Shown one piece after another: positions 7,256 to 15,351 of a stretch of DNA of 42,529 nucleotides. Origin of the DNA: Candidatus Cloacimonetes bacterium HGW-Cloacimonetes-1 (GTDB lineage Bacteria > Cloacimonadota > Cloacimonadia > Cloacimonadales > Cloacimonadaceae); NCBI GenBank assembly GCA_002841975.1, contig PHBQ01000018.1, positions 1-42,529 on the forward strand, in the 5' to 3' direction. Numbering within the stretch: the stretch's first letter is position 1; each line of letters begins with the position of its first letter. The notes below the pieces were generated by a model. The model searched no databases and was not told the origin of the DNA. It saw only the letters and a list, made by a program, of their open reading frames with translations. The position numbers and the translations under genes are program-made.

Positions 7256-8526
7256 TGGCATTATTAATTCATAGTGTAATGCCGCGCAGCTTGGCTGCAA
7301 AGAATGGCATCCATGCCGGTGACATCATAATATCGATAAATGGCAATCGGGTACAGGACTTTATAGACCTCCAATTCTTCTCTTCCGATTGTGCGCTAAA
7401 TTTTGAGATTCAAAGTTCGACAGGAGAGTCGCGCCAGATCCTCATCGAGCGAGTTGATGGTAAACCTCTGGGCATCGAACCGGAGTCTTACAATTGCCGT
7501 TTCTGCCACAACCGATGTGTGTTCTGTTTCATCGATCAGATGCCTCCCCATCTCCGTCCCACACTCTATACCAAAGACGATGACTATCTGTATTCTTTTG
7601 TGTTTGGGAATTACATCACATTGACAAACCTGCGCGCAGAAGAATTTGAGCGCATCGCTAAGCAACACATTTCACCTTTGTATATCTCGGTTCATACTAC
7701 GGATTCGGGGCTGCGTAAGCAAATGATGCGCTACAAGCAGGACTTCGACGTGGTACGCCGCCTAAAAACCCTCTCAGAAAACGGTATCGAGTTCCACACC
7801 CAGATCGTAGTCGTTCCGGGTCTGAACGATGGTGAAGCTCTCAAAGAGACCATTCGCACTCTGCTTCATAAAAAGCTGAATACTCTGTCCATCGGTCTGG
7901 TGCCGGTAGGGCTCACCAAACACCGGGAAAAACTAACTCAATTGACAGCATTTGATGAAGTAAGAGCCATAGAACTCCTGGATATTGTGGAAGAATTGAA
8001 GCAGGAAACCGAGCGGGATCTTATCTTTTGTGCAGACGAGTTTTTCGTCTTGGCACATCGTCCGATTCCACCCAAAGAATACTATCAAGAATATCCCCAA
8101 TTGGAGAATGGCATCGGAATGTTGCGGCTCAGCATGGAGAATTTTAAGAGTAAAAAACGATCATTTTTAAAAGATATCAAGAAAAAGAACCAGCCCTTGC
8201 TTTTTGTCACCGGTAAATCTGCTTTCTCCTTTGTTCAAGAGATCGCCGATTGGGTTAATAGCAAATTTGACGAACCAATTGCCCGAACTCAAGCCATCCG
8301 CAACGATTTTATGGGAGAGCTGATAACTGTTGCCGGACTCTTGACTTATGAAGATATCAACAAACAGATTTCACCCCGCGATAATGAGGTAATCGTTCTA
8401 CCCAATAGCATCTTCAATCATGAAGGTGTCACCATCGACGGGAAGTCTCAGATCGATATGAAACAACTGTGGCAACGTGACATCCTGGTAGTCGACCAGT
8501 TGTTTGAAGATTGGGATTGGATCTAA
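7255..8526 (+). CDS. PDZ plus DUF512 protein with radical-SAM-like iron-sulfur motif
   Basis: This protein of about 423 residues belongs to the DUF512 family, annotated elsewhere as Fe-S oxidoreductase related to NifB or 'PDZ-like plus radical SAM'. Its function is unproven. An N-terminal PDZ domain (about 8-60, KNGIHAGDIIISINGNRV) is followed by a cysteine cluster C-x2-C-x3-C-x2-C at about residues 82-92 (CRFCHNRCVFC), which could hold a 4Fe-4S cluster. A TIM-barrel-like core contains LYISVHTTD and VVVPGLNDG. The C-terminal DUF512 domain includes FVTGKSAFSF and NDFMGELITVAGLL. I take the start at the ATG overlapping the cupin stop (7255), for coupling and because upstream residues do not look like PDZ sequence. 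A GTP-binding-protein (Der) neighbour, common for this family elsewhere, is absent. Confidence 0.85.
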   Translation: MALLIHSVMPRSLAAKNGIHAGDIIISINGNRVQDFIDLQFFSSDCALNFEIQSSTGESRQILIERVDGKPLGIEPESYNCRFCHNRCVFCFIDQMPPHLRPTLYTKDDDYLYSFVFGNYITLTNLRAEEFERIAKQHISPLYISVHTTDSGLRKQMMRYKQDFDVVRRLKTLSENGIEFHTQIVVVPGLNDGEALKETIRTLLHKKLNTLSIGLVPVGLTKHREKLTQLTAFDEVRAIELLDIVEELKQETERDLIFCADEFFVLAHRPIPPKEYYQEYPQLENGIGMLRLSMENFKSKKRSFLKDIKKKNQPLLFVTGKSAFSFVQEIADWVNSKFDEPIARTQAIRNDFMGELITVAGLLTYEDINKQISPRDNEVIVLPNSIFNHEGVTIDGKSQIDMKQLWQRDILVVDQLFEDWDWI

Positions 8527-8586
8527 AACTCAGATTTTATTTGACCATTTTGTAGCATTCTACAGACTTACAATCAAAGCCCAAAC

Positions 8587-8604
8587 AGGAGACAATGTAA
8601 AGGT
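8587..8604 (+). promoter_or_regulatory. Ribosome site and start-stop (ATG-TAA) element before phnD
   Basis: AGGAGA at 8587-8592 is followed at 8595-8600 by ATGTAA, a start codon directly followed by a stop. The real phnD ATG follows 4 bases later at 8605. The ribosome site is 3 bases from the dummy start and 13 from the true one, so neither spacing is ideal. It may tune initiation, or be chance. Confidence 0.35.
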
Positions 8605-9534
8605 ATGAAAAGAGCAATATTCATTCTTCTGACGATAACCTATATTCTGCTGGCTGCCTGCACGAGCGGTGCTAATCAACAAGAAAAAGCCAACCGCAAC
8701 CTGGGTACCAAGCAGAATCCGATAAAAATGTTTTTCGTCCCCTCCATGGAAGCAGGAAAAGTGGTGTCCAGTGGAGAGGCTATAGCGGAGCACTTGCACG
8801 AAAAGACAGGATATTATTTCAAAGTGGCAGTTCCCACCAGCTATGCTGCTGTGATCGAAGCACTCGGGACATATCAGGCTGATATTGCATGGCTTTCGAC
8901 CTATGCCTATATTTTGGCAAAGCAAAAGTATGATGCAAATGTGAGACTGATGACCATCCGCAACGGCCTGAAGTCTTATCGTGGTCAATTTGTGGCCAAA
9001 TCCAATAGTGGAATCACGTCCATCAGCGATATTCAAGGCAAAGTAATAGCCTATACGGACGCAGCTTCCACCTCCGGTTACATCTATCCTTCGGCTATAT
9101 TGCAGCTGAAAAACATCAAACCCAAAGAATATTTCTTTGCCGGCGGGCATCCCCAATCTATCCTCTCTGTTTACAGCGGAAGAGCCGATGTAGCTTGCAG
9201 TTTCTGGTCTCCAGCCGATGCTTCCGGTAAACCGAAGGATGCTCGTGAGAAACTCTTTGAAACCTATCCCGATGTTTTTGAAAAGATTGCGATCATAGGC
9301 TACACAGACTGGATTCCCAACGATACCGTGACTTTCCGCAAAAGCATGCCCAAAGACATCGAAGAAAAAATTGTGCAAGCACTGCTGGATTTCGCTGCTT
9401 CCGAGCCCGGAAAAGCGACCTTGAAGACATTGTATGACATAGACGGACTGGACAAAGCTTCGGATAACGATTATGAAGTAGTTCGCACTACACTCAGAGC
9501 TCTAAATATGGATCCGGCGGAGATGTTGAAATAG
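8605..9534 (+). CDS. phnD: Phosphonate/phosphite-type ABC transporter substrate-binding lipoprotein
   Basis: This 309-residue protein belongs to the PhnD/PtxB family of periplasmic binding proteins, which capture phosphonates, phosphite or similar oxyanions. The signal peptide ends in a lipobox (LLAAC, Cys at residue 19), so it is membrane-anchored. The family core is clear: FVPSMEAGKV near 44-53, a type-2 binding fold with TSYAAVIEALGTYQADIAWLSTYAYI near 78-103, YTDAASTSGYIYPSAIL near 151-167, and VACSFWSPADASGK near 196-209. It is 3 bases upstream of a PhnC-type ATPase, so they are co-translated. No PhnE permease is next to them or elsewhere in the window. The ligand cannot be told; phosphonate is the family default. 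Confidence 0.85.
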   Translation: MKRAIFILLTITYILLAACTSGANQQEKANRNLGTKQNPIKMFFVPSMEAGKVVSSGEAIAEHLHEKTGYYFKVAVPTSYAAVIEALGTYQADIAWLSTYAYILAKQKYDANVRLMTIRNGLKSYRGQFVAKSNSGITSISDIQGKVIAYTDAASTSGYIYPSAILQLKNIKPKEYFFAGGHPQSILSVYSGRADVACSFWSPADASGKPKDAREKLFETYPDVFEKIAIIGYTDWIPNDTVTFRKSMPKDIEEKIVQALLDFAASEPGKATLKTLYDIDGLDKASDNDYEVVRTTLRALNMDPAEMLK

Positions 9535-9537
9535 AAC

Positions 9538-10284
9538 ATGATAGAAATAAAAAACCTTCGTAAAACCTATGATAACAAGTACTGGGCTGTCGATAGAATT
9601 TCTCTCAAGATCAACCAGGGTGATTTTATTATCCTGCTGGGACTATCCGGTTCCGGAAAATCCACTCTGCTCCGTTGCATGAATCGCTTGATTGAACCCA
9701 CCGAGGGCGATATATTTTTTGAAAAGATGAACGTACGTCTTGCCTCCGGACAGGATCTCCGTCATTTACGGAGAAATATCGGCATGATCTTTCAGCAATT
9801 TAACCTCGTCAAAAACCTTTCGGTGCTGACCAATGTCCTGACCGGGAGACTGGGCTACCATTCCTTCGTTACTCCCTTTACAAAGCAGGACACAGAATTT
9901 GCCATGCACAATCTGGAACGCGTAGGGTTGACAGACTTTTCGCATCGCCTGGTCAAGCAGCTTTCCGGCGGACAACAACAACGGGTGGCGATTGCCAGAG
10001 CTTTGATGCAAGAACCCAAAGTGATCCTTGCGGACGAACCGGTTGCCAGCCTCGACCCCGCAACTGCAGATTCGATCATGCAATACTTGGGAGAGATCAA
10101 TCAACGGGACGGGATTACCATAGTCTGTTCCCTCCATTTCCTCTCCTTGGCCCGTAAGTATGGGAACCGTGTCTATGCACTCAAAGATGGGAAATGTGTA
10201 TATGAAGGCGTCCCCTTGGATATTGACGAGGCACGATTTAAATCCATCTATGGCCAAGAGGCCAAAGAAATAGATATCCGCTGA
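9538..10284 (+). CDS. phnC: PhnC-type ABC transporter ATP-binding protein
   Basis: This 248-residue ABC ATPase closely fits PhnC. It has Walker [10 protein letters not shown] at residues 35-43, the Q-loop IFQQFNLV, signature [15 protein letters not shown] from 142, Walker B VILADEP at 162-168 followed by VASLDP, and the switch His in CSLHFL. PhnC-type features include the [12 protein letters not shown] segment and an insert after the Q-loop (VLTGRLG). It would power import with PhnD, but the membrane permease PhnE that must bridge them is not encoded here. A small outer-membrane protein follows 41 bases later. The permease may be elsewhere in the genome, or PhnDC may borrow another system's permease. 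Confidence 0.9.
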   Translation: MIEIKNLRKTYDNKYWAVDRISLKINQGDFIILLGLSGSGKSTLLRCMNRLIEPTEGDIFFEKMNVRLASGQDLRHLRRNIGMIFQQFNLVKNLSVLTNVLTGRLGYHSFVTPFTKQDTEFAMHNLERVGLTDFSHRLVKQLSGGQQQRVAIARALMQEPKVILADEPVASLDPATADSIMQYLGEINQRDGITIVCSLHFLSLARKYGNRVYALKDGKCVYEGVPLDIDEARFKSIYGQEAKEIDIR

Positions 10285-10325
10285 TCTAGCAAGCGGGCTC
10301 AATACTATAAATATACGGAGACATA

Positions 10326-10889
10326 ATGAAAAAGCTATTCTTTCTGATCATGATGATCGCTTTTGTTGTAGGAACCTTTGCCAATACTTTTCAAGTCAAT
10401 CTGGGTATAGATCTGCCCGGATCCCATGATCGCGAAAACGCCAGTGGAAAAACATCCTGGGATACCCTGATGGGAGTGACTCCCAGCTTTGAGATTTTGA
10501 TGAACAGCGGTGTCTTTATGTCCGGTGCCGGAGTGGAAATCCAGATCCCCCGCAGAGTCGATATCGACGGCTCAAAATCCGATTTTGGTTTCATTCCGCT
10601 CTATCTTGCCGGCAGAATCCAACTCCCGCTGGGCTATCAGTTTGTTCCCGAAATAGCAGTTAACATGGGTTACAACTTCATGTACGCCAATGACGATTAC
10701 AAAAATAACAGCGACCTCACCGGAGGTTTTTACTGGGCTCTGGGTGGCGGTGTATCGCACGGGAAAGGCGTCTTTCAGCTCCTCTATAAAGTGAACCATG
10801 CAACAGAGGAAAAGACTACGGGATCCACTACCACAAATACCGATATCACAAATTCACAATTCTGTTTTAATATGGGCTATCGCTTCTAA
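10326..10889 (+). CDS. Small outer-membrane beta-barrel protein, family unrecognised
   Basis: This 187-residue protein has a signal peptide (MKKLFFLIMMIAFVVGTFAN) and then a mature part built of amphipathic beta-strands. It ends in GYRF, the aromatic terminus expected of an outer-membrane barrel inserted by BamA. Strand-like segments such as FIPLYLAGRIQLPLGYQFVPEIAVNMGY and GGFYWALGGGVSHG suggest an 8-stranded OmpA/OmpX-like fold. I do not recognise a named family. The start is fixed by GGAGACATAATG around 10317-10328. It follows phnC by 41 bases and may share its transcript, so a role in outer-membrane passage of the PhnD ligand is possible but unproven. A good terminator follows. Confidence 0.7.
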   Translation: MKKLFFLIMMIAFVVGTFANTFQVNLGIDLPGSHDRENASGKTSWDTLMGVTPSFEILMNSGVFMSGAGVEIQIPRRVDIDGSKSDFGFIPLYLAGRIQLPLGYQFVPEIAVNMGYNFMYANDDYKNNSDLTGGFYWALGGGVSHGKGVFQLLYKVNHATEEKTTGSTTTNTDITNSQFCFNMGYRF

Positions 10890-10901
10890 TATAGGCGCAT
10901 C

Positions 10902-10946
10902 GCAGAGCGTTTCGTAGCAGAGCGTTTCGTAGCGGAGCGTTTCGTA
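10902..10946. repeat. Three tandem copies of a 15-base unit
   Basis: GCAGAGCGTTTCGTA at 10902-10916 is repeated exactly at 10917-10931, and with one change (GCGGAGCGTTTCGTA) at 10932-10946. The array begins 13 bases after the barrel gene and abuts its terminator hairpin. There are no spacers, so this is not a CRISPR array. Confidence 0.9.
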
Positions 10947-10947
10947 C

Positions 10948-10981
10948 CGGAGCTTGCCAAAGCTCCGACTCTTTTCTTTTT
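10948..10981 (+). terminator. Rho-independent terminator after the phn/barrel genes
   Basis: CGGAGCTT (10948-10955) pairs perfectly with AAGCTCCG (10960-10967) around GCCA. A pyrimidine tract follows with two runs of four or more T. This is a strong terminator for plus-strand transcription. Confidence 0.8.
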
Positions 10982-11267
10982 GCGGAGGATCAGCATCCTC
11001 CGGCTATGGGGGTAGCGGAGCTTTCCGCAGTTCCGATCTTTTCTTCAGATCGCCTATAGGTCATTACAACCCTCATTTACCCTACTTCAATCCCAGGTGA
11101 CTCCCTCGTGATCCCCTCGTGAAGCTCTCGTGGGCACCAGGGAAGCGCAACAGAATCTACTCGCCAATACCAGGCAGTGAATGAAGGGTTGAGATAGGTT
11201 GTGAGATAAAAAGAAGGGCAGCGACGCGAGTGCATCGATGCCCAATATTTTGGTGTTGAGGTTATTC
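10982..11267. other. Gene-free gap with stacked hairpins and a dispersed repeat
   Basis: No believable gene is present; an antisense frame at 11087-11419 is a shadow of the DUF4476 gene. The gap contains CGGAGGAT-CAGC-ATCCTCCG (10983-11002), GCGGA-GCTT-TCCGC (11015-11028), and the 65-base dispersed repeat at 11081-11145. The third and fourth hairpins of the set have 4-base loops like the terminator hairpin next to them. Confidence 0.65.
11081..11145 (-). repeat. Dispersed intergenic repeat, copy 1 (inverted)
   Basis: The reverse complement of this stretch aligns with 24500-24565 with roughly four in five bases identical by eye. It starts CTTCCCT, contains two tandem units of the type TCACGAGGGGA, and ends AAGTAGG. 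Both copies lie in gene-free gaps and in opposite orientation. Confidence 0.75.
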
Positions 11268-12020
11268 TTAGTTTGCGTTGATAATGTCTTCGGCAGCTTC
11301 CTTGTCCTCGGAATATGTGAAAGCATCGAGTATCTTGTAATTGTTTTGGGGATCTGTGCAGCCGGGATATGAAATCTGCAAGGCATCAACCTTGTCTTCG
11401 GCAAAGGTAAATGACCCAATCAAACGCAAGATCTGATTGACATTGAAATTATAGTTCTTAGAGGCTGTCTTGAGAATGCGAGTCTTGTCATCACTAAAGC
11501 TTTCTTTGTTGATTCTCCCGAGGAGTTCTGCAAAATCATTTGCGGAAATAGCCTTCCGACCATTGGTGGGTTTCTCCTCGATGAGGGGTTTTACTTGCTG
11601 AGTTTGTTGTACAGGTGGCTTGGCTTCTATCACAGCTTGAGGTGTAGGTTTTTCTTCAGTTTGCATCCCAGAAATATTAATATTGATGTTGGAAGAGGTA
11701 TTGGTGCTCGTGGATGGTGTTTGAGAAATGGTAATGCTGGCGTTATCCGGCAATAATGCCAGGAGGTTGTAAATCTCTTCTACCATGTTGTTTGCACGTT
11801 TCTGGTCAATTTTATTCAATTTGCTGTGATAGTCCTTTTGCAGGGCTTCCAGCTTGATTACAATCTGATCGATGATATTGCCGGAAGTGGTAGTGCCATC
11901 TGCCGGAACACCCGTGATCGACATGGTTATATTGCCTTCAGGTGTAGTGAAAGTAAACCCTTGGGCAAACATCGAAATAGTCATTACTGTCATCAGTACA
12001 AGAATCCAGAATCGTTTCAT
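11268..12020 (-). CDS. Secreted protein with C-terminal DUF4476 domain
   Basis: This 250-residue exported protein has a signal peptide (MKRFWILVLMTVMTISMFAQ), an N-terminal region of about 75 residues with a helical stretch, and a low-complexity Ser/Thr/Asn and Pro/Lys/Gln linker at about 95-150. The C-terminal domain of about 90 residues matches DUF4476: FAELLGRINKESFSDDKTRIL, NYNFNVNQILRLIGSFTFAEDKVDALQ, and a final NYKILDAFTYSEDKEAAED. DUF4476 is found in exported proteins of Bacteroidetes and relatives and has no known function; two half-repeats centred on 'F-s-f-s-e-D-K' are visible. The start has a good site (AGGAG then TTTAAG before ATG). It stands alone, divergent from the gene at 12184. 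Confidence 0.78.
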   Translation of the reverse strand: MKRFWILVLMTVMTISMFAQGFTFTTPEGNITMSITGVPADGTTTSGNIIDQIVIKLEALQKDYHSKLNKIDQKRANNMVEEIYNLLALLPDNASITISQTPSTSTNTSSNININISGMQTEEKPTPQAVIEAKPPVQQTQQVKPLIEEKPTNGRKAISANDFAELLGRINKESFSDDKTRILKTASKNYNFNVNQILRLIGSFTFAEDKVDALQISYPGCTDPQNNYKILDAFTYSEDKEAAEDIINAN

Positions 12021-12183
12021 CTTAAACTCCTAAATATGTTTAATTTTGTAAGTTATGAACGTATCACAATCTGTTTAACAGCGATTTATCTGGCAAGTAA
12101 AAAGTGAGATCCGAGATTTTTCTGTTGACGAAAAGCTCTCTACCCTACCATTGAAAACAATTACTCAAGAGAGAAAAGTATAA

Positions 12184-13032
12184 ATGTTAAGAAAAGTGAT
12201 CTTTGTCCTACTATTAATTGGAACATTGGGCTATCTGGGAGTCTCTGCCAAAACACTGAAGAACTTTTTGGTGGAAGACATGAAGATCGACGAAGCCTCG
12301 GGCATCGCCTGCGGATACGTCAATCCCCAAACCCTCTATACACACAATGATTCCGGTGGTAAAAATGCTTTATTTGTTCTCAACTACACGGGAAAGACTG
12401 TGGGCAGAATTGTTCTGGATGGAGTTAAAAACCGTGATTGGGAAGACATAGCCACCGCCAAAGATCCTGCGTCCGGGATATCACGTATTTATGTCGGCGA
12501 GATTGGAGACAATCAAGCCAAGCATAAATCCGTGTTTGTCTATCGTTTTGCAGAGCCAAAACTAGATGGCAGATTGGACATTTCTATTTCCGATATAGAC
12601 CGCATAGAGTTCACCTACGAAGACGGATCCAGAGATGCGGAAGCTCTCTTTGTGGATCCTAAAACCATGGATATCTATGTCATCAGCAAACGGGAAACAA
12701 AGGTTGGAGTCTATCTGCTTTCCTATCCGCAAAGTACCCAAGAAGTTAATGTAGCAAAAAAAGTGGCTACTCTGCCCTTGACTTGGGTAACTGCTGCGGC
12801 AATCAGTCCGGACGGAAGAAAGATCCTGATTAAGACCTATACCGGGATATGGCAATGGAAGTTGAAGCGAAACCAAAGCATCACCGAGGCTTTTTCAAAC
12901 CGGGAACAGTCTTTGAGATACAAGATCGAACCACAGGGTGAAGCCATCACTTGGGACCCCAGGGGTAAATCGTATTTTACTCTGAGTGAACGAAGTGAAG
13001 ATAAACCCCTGTTTTTGAATCATTACCAATAA
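12184..13032 (+). CDS. Secreted beta-propeller-like protein of unknown function
   Basis: This 282-residue protein starts with a signal peptide (cleavage near VSAKT, residues 20-24). The mature part shows repeated strand-turn units typical of a propeller, with conserved-looking motifs EASGIACGYVNPQTLYTHNDSGG (about 37-59), DWEDIATAKD (about 86-95), IYVGEIGDN (about 102-110), and DAEALFVDP (about 150-158). I recall the NDSGG/WEDIA/GDIGDN set from uncharacterised secreted proteins of many bacteria, with no known activity. Acidic residues in these loops suggest metal binding, perhaps calcium. The ribosome site (GAGAG around 12169) is weak. It lies 75 bases upstream of the transglutaminase-like gene on the same strand and may be co-transcribed. 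It lacks a sorting domain, so it may stay in the periplasm. Confidence 0.7.
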   Translation: MLRKVIFVLLLIGTLGYLGVSAKTLKNFLVEDMKIDEASGIACGYVNPQTLYTHNDSGGKNALFVLNYTGKTVGRIVLDGVKNRDWEDIATAKDPASGISRIYVGEIGDNQAKHKSVFVYRFAEPKLDGRLDISISDIDRIEFTYEDGSRDAEALFVDPKTMDIYVISKRETKVGVYLLSYPQSTQEVNVAKKVATLPLTWVTAAAISPDGRKILIKTYTGIWQWKLKRNQSITEAFSNREQSLRYKIEPQGEAITWDPRGKSYFTLSERSEDKPLFLNHYQ

Positions 13033-13107
13033 ACAACATTGTTTAATAGGCTCAAGCTTCCCCGCTTCCGGGATTGAGCTGCTATCCGGAATGGATAAAG
13101 GATTGTT

Positions 13108-15351
13108 ATGAAACATTCACTAGTGCTTATTGTTACTTTCATCTTAATCGGCAGCCTCTACGCTGCCCCTCGTGGAACCACCCAAAGCGAATATCCCACC
13201 ACCGGATCAGTTTATGACCAGGCCCCTGTTTACCATCCGGCACTTCGAATCCCTCCAGCTTCCACACCTACATTGTTTAATCGCGAAGAATGGATGATGG
13301 CGGATTCATTGACGATCAAATCTATACTTCCCGCCAACAGCCAAATCGGCGTCAAATATCGTAGCCTGGATCAGGGTATTGAAGCATTCAGCTCCTTAGG
13401 GACATTTAGTCCGGAAATGATTGCAGCAGTGCACAAAGCCCCACGGTGGATGCAGGCAGAGCTCACAAATGTATTGCTCCAACTCAGTCCCGATCGGCAA
13501 ATCCTGTGGGTAAATACCATCAATAATGCAGTGGACCCCTACATCGATGAAATTGCCTTCAGTATCGCCAATTCTTCGGCCACATACCTTCAGTCACCGC
13601 TGTCGACTCCCCAGCTATTTATCGAAAATGCCGAATTTATCTATGCTATCGACGAAGACTTGGCTTACGTCTCTGTAGTCAACCATGGCACATCCACCAG
13701 CGACCCCAATTATTATTCTACCACATCCTACCGTAAATACAATTCCAATGGAGAATTGGTGAATGTAGAAGTCCCGCGTGACATTTACTATTGGTATATC
13801 GTACATCCCAAATTGACAGATGAAATTCCTGCCTATATTGATCCCGCCATTGTCGAAAACAACAGCAACCACGCAAATAATATCACCGCTCCCCAGATAG
13901 GGCAGTTCTGGAGATCGTATCTCTACAGCGTGCAGGAGGGAGAGTATCCGGTGCTTAGTGACACTCTGACGACAGTGCAGACACTCTTCAATCATAACGG
14001 AAACACCTCTGATGCAATTCACGCTCTCCAGTGGTGGATCAATAATACTATGGCTTTTACATCCAATAACGAGCGTCCTCATCAACCCGTCCGCATCTAC
14101 AGCAAACACTTTGGACGCTGTGGCGAATACGCAGATTACACCAGTGCGATTGCGCGGCTGGCATTGATCCCTTGCACCAGTATCCTATCCATGTCTGGGG
14201 ACCATACCTGGAACGAGTTTTGGGACGAAGCATGGATCCATTGGGAGCCTGTAAATGGTTATATCAACGATCCTCTGGTCTATGAAAACGGGTGGGGAAA
14301 AGTCTTTGGATCCGTCTTTGAAATTCGCAGTGATGGCTTCCTGACATCTGTAACAGACCGTTATTCCGAAGGCCTGGCCACTATTTTGGTGCATGTCGCA
14401 GATTCTACAGGAGTCGCTATCGACGGTGCCAGAGTCATCCTTGCCTATCAAGAGACTGGTTTTATTGTCGATATGATAGATTTTACAGATAATGCCGGTA
14501 ACGTCACTTTCCTCGTGGGTGAAAACCACAGTTACTATGCCAGAGTGGAGACCCCACTCGGGATATATCCTCCTGTGGCAGGCACCTATTCCGCGCTCTG
14601 TGCTAACGCAGTCGATGGCGGAGAATATGCCTATCAACTCACAGTCCCCTGTGCGATGCCGGTGGCAACAGTTACAGATCTGGGTTTACCTGCAGACGAG
14701 ACGCAGGATTGGCGGATCGGCGTGTCCTTTAGTGCTCCCGTCTATTACATTAACGGCAGAGTCAGCTGGGACGATCTCTCTGCTCAAGGTACTATTCCGC
14801 GATTTTACAAGCTGGTCAACGAGCCTTCGACCATCAATATGCTGATCACCGATGAGGATAACTATTTGTTTTATCAAACTATGCTCCTCTGCGAGGCCAA
14901 TCTCTATCTGCCCAATACCGATCACGGTTTCGTAAATTTCAATGTACCGGCCCAGCAGAATTGGTATGCCTTTCTGGACAATTCGACCCGCCTGGCAAAT
15001 TCACCCCTCATAGAAAGTATGATGCTATATGAACATTACGGAGTCGGCGTGGATGACCAATTGTTACCAATAACTACCGCAACATTGCATCAGAACTACC
15101 CCAATCCTTTCAACCCTTCGACCGCTATCCGCTTTGACATTCCACGAGCCACGGAAGCAAGCTTGAGGATATACAATCTGCGAGGTCAGCAGGTACGCAA
15201 GCTATTCGCCGGTAGTGTCGAGTCTGGTATGCACACTATAAACTGGGATGGCACGGATGATGCTGGTCAAGCGGTGTCTGGCGGGATGTATCTCTATCGA
15301 CTACAAAGTGAGAATATGGACACTATTCGTAAAATGGTTTTACTCAAATAA
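13108..15351 (+). CDS. Secreted transglutaminase-like protein with T9SS type A sorting domain
   Basis: This 747-residue exported protein has a signal peptide (to about residue 19, SLYAA). A transglutaminase/protease-like papain-fold core carries GRCGEY (Cys338) and GDHTWNEFWD (His366). Where the third catalytic residue, usually Asp, is expected, WIHWEP shows Glu380. A carboxypeptidase-regulatory-like beta sandwich follows near 425-500. The C-terminal domain (661-747) begins HQNYPNPFNPS and ends RKMVLLK, with IYNLRGQ and SGGMYLYRL. That is the FlgD-like type A sorting signal, which directs cargo across the outer membrane through a type IX-like machine and is then removed. A protease or crosslinking role on surface protein is possible. 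Its TAA stop overlaps the ATG of the RNase HIII gene. Confidence 0.85.
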   Translation: MKHSLVLIVTFILIGSLYAAPRGTTQSEYPTTGSVYDQAPVYHPALRIPPASTPTLFNREEWMMADSLTIKSILPANSQIGVKYRSLDQGIEAFSSLGTFSPEMIAAVHKAPRWMQAELTNVLLQLSPDRQILWVNTINNAVDPYIDEIAFSIANSSATYLQSPLSTPQLFIENAEFIYAIDEDLAYVSVVNHGTSTSDPNYYSTTSYRKYNSNGELVNVEVPRDIYYWYIVHPKLTDEIPAYIDPAIVENNSNHANNITAPQIGQFWRSYLYSVQEGEYPVLSDTLTTVQTLFNHNGNTSDAIHALQWWINNTMAFTSNNERPHQPVRIYSKHFGRCGEYADYTSAIARLALIPCTSILSMSGDHTWNEFWDEAWIHWEPVNGYINDPLVYENGWGKVFGSVFEIRSDGFLTSVTDRYSEGLATILVHVADSTGVAIDGARVILAYQETGFIVDMIDFTDNAGNVTFLVGENHSYYARVETPLGIYPPVAGTYSALCANAVDGGEYAYQLTVPCAMPVATVTDLGLPADETQDWRIGVSFSAPVYYINGRVSWDDLSAQGTIPRFYKLVNEPSTINMLITDEDNYLFYQTMLLCEANLYLPNTDHGFVNFNVPAQQNWYAFLDNSTRLANSPLIESMMLYEHYGVGVDDQLLPITTATLHQNYPNPFNPSTAIRFDIPRATEASLRIYNLRGQQVRKLFAGSVESGMHTINWDGTDDAGQAVSGGMYLYRLQSENMDTIRKMVLLK

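Noticed and set aside
10902-10946. Possible CRISPR-like array of three 15-base units
   Set aside because: Units are contiguous with no spacers, too short for CRISPR repeats, and no cas gene is nearby. It is a simple tandem repeat.
11087-11419. 110-codon minus-strand frame ending in the dispersed repeat
   Set aside because: It overlaps the DUF4476 gene in another frame of the same strand, has basic low-quality sequence and includes repeat DNA.
12125-12151. TTGACG before the propeller-like gene as a promoter
   Set aside because: The best -10 (TACCAT) is only 15 bases away and weak; not enough to call.
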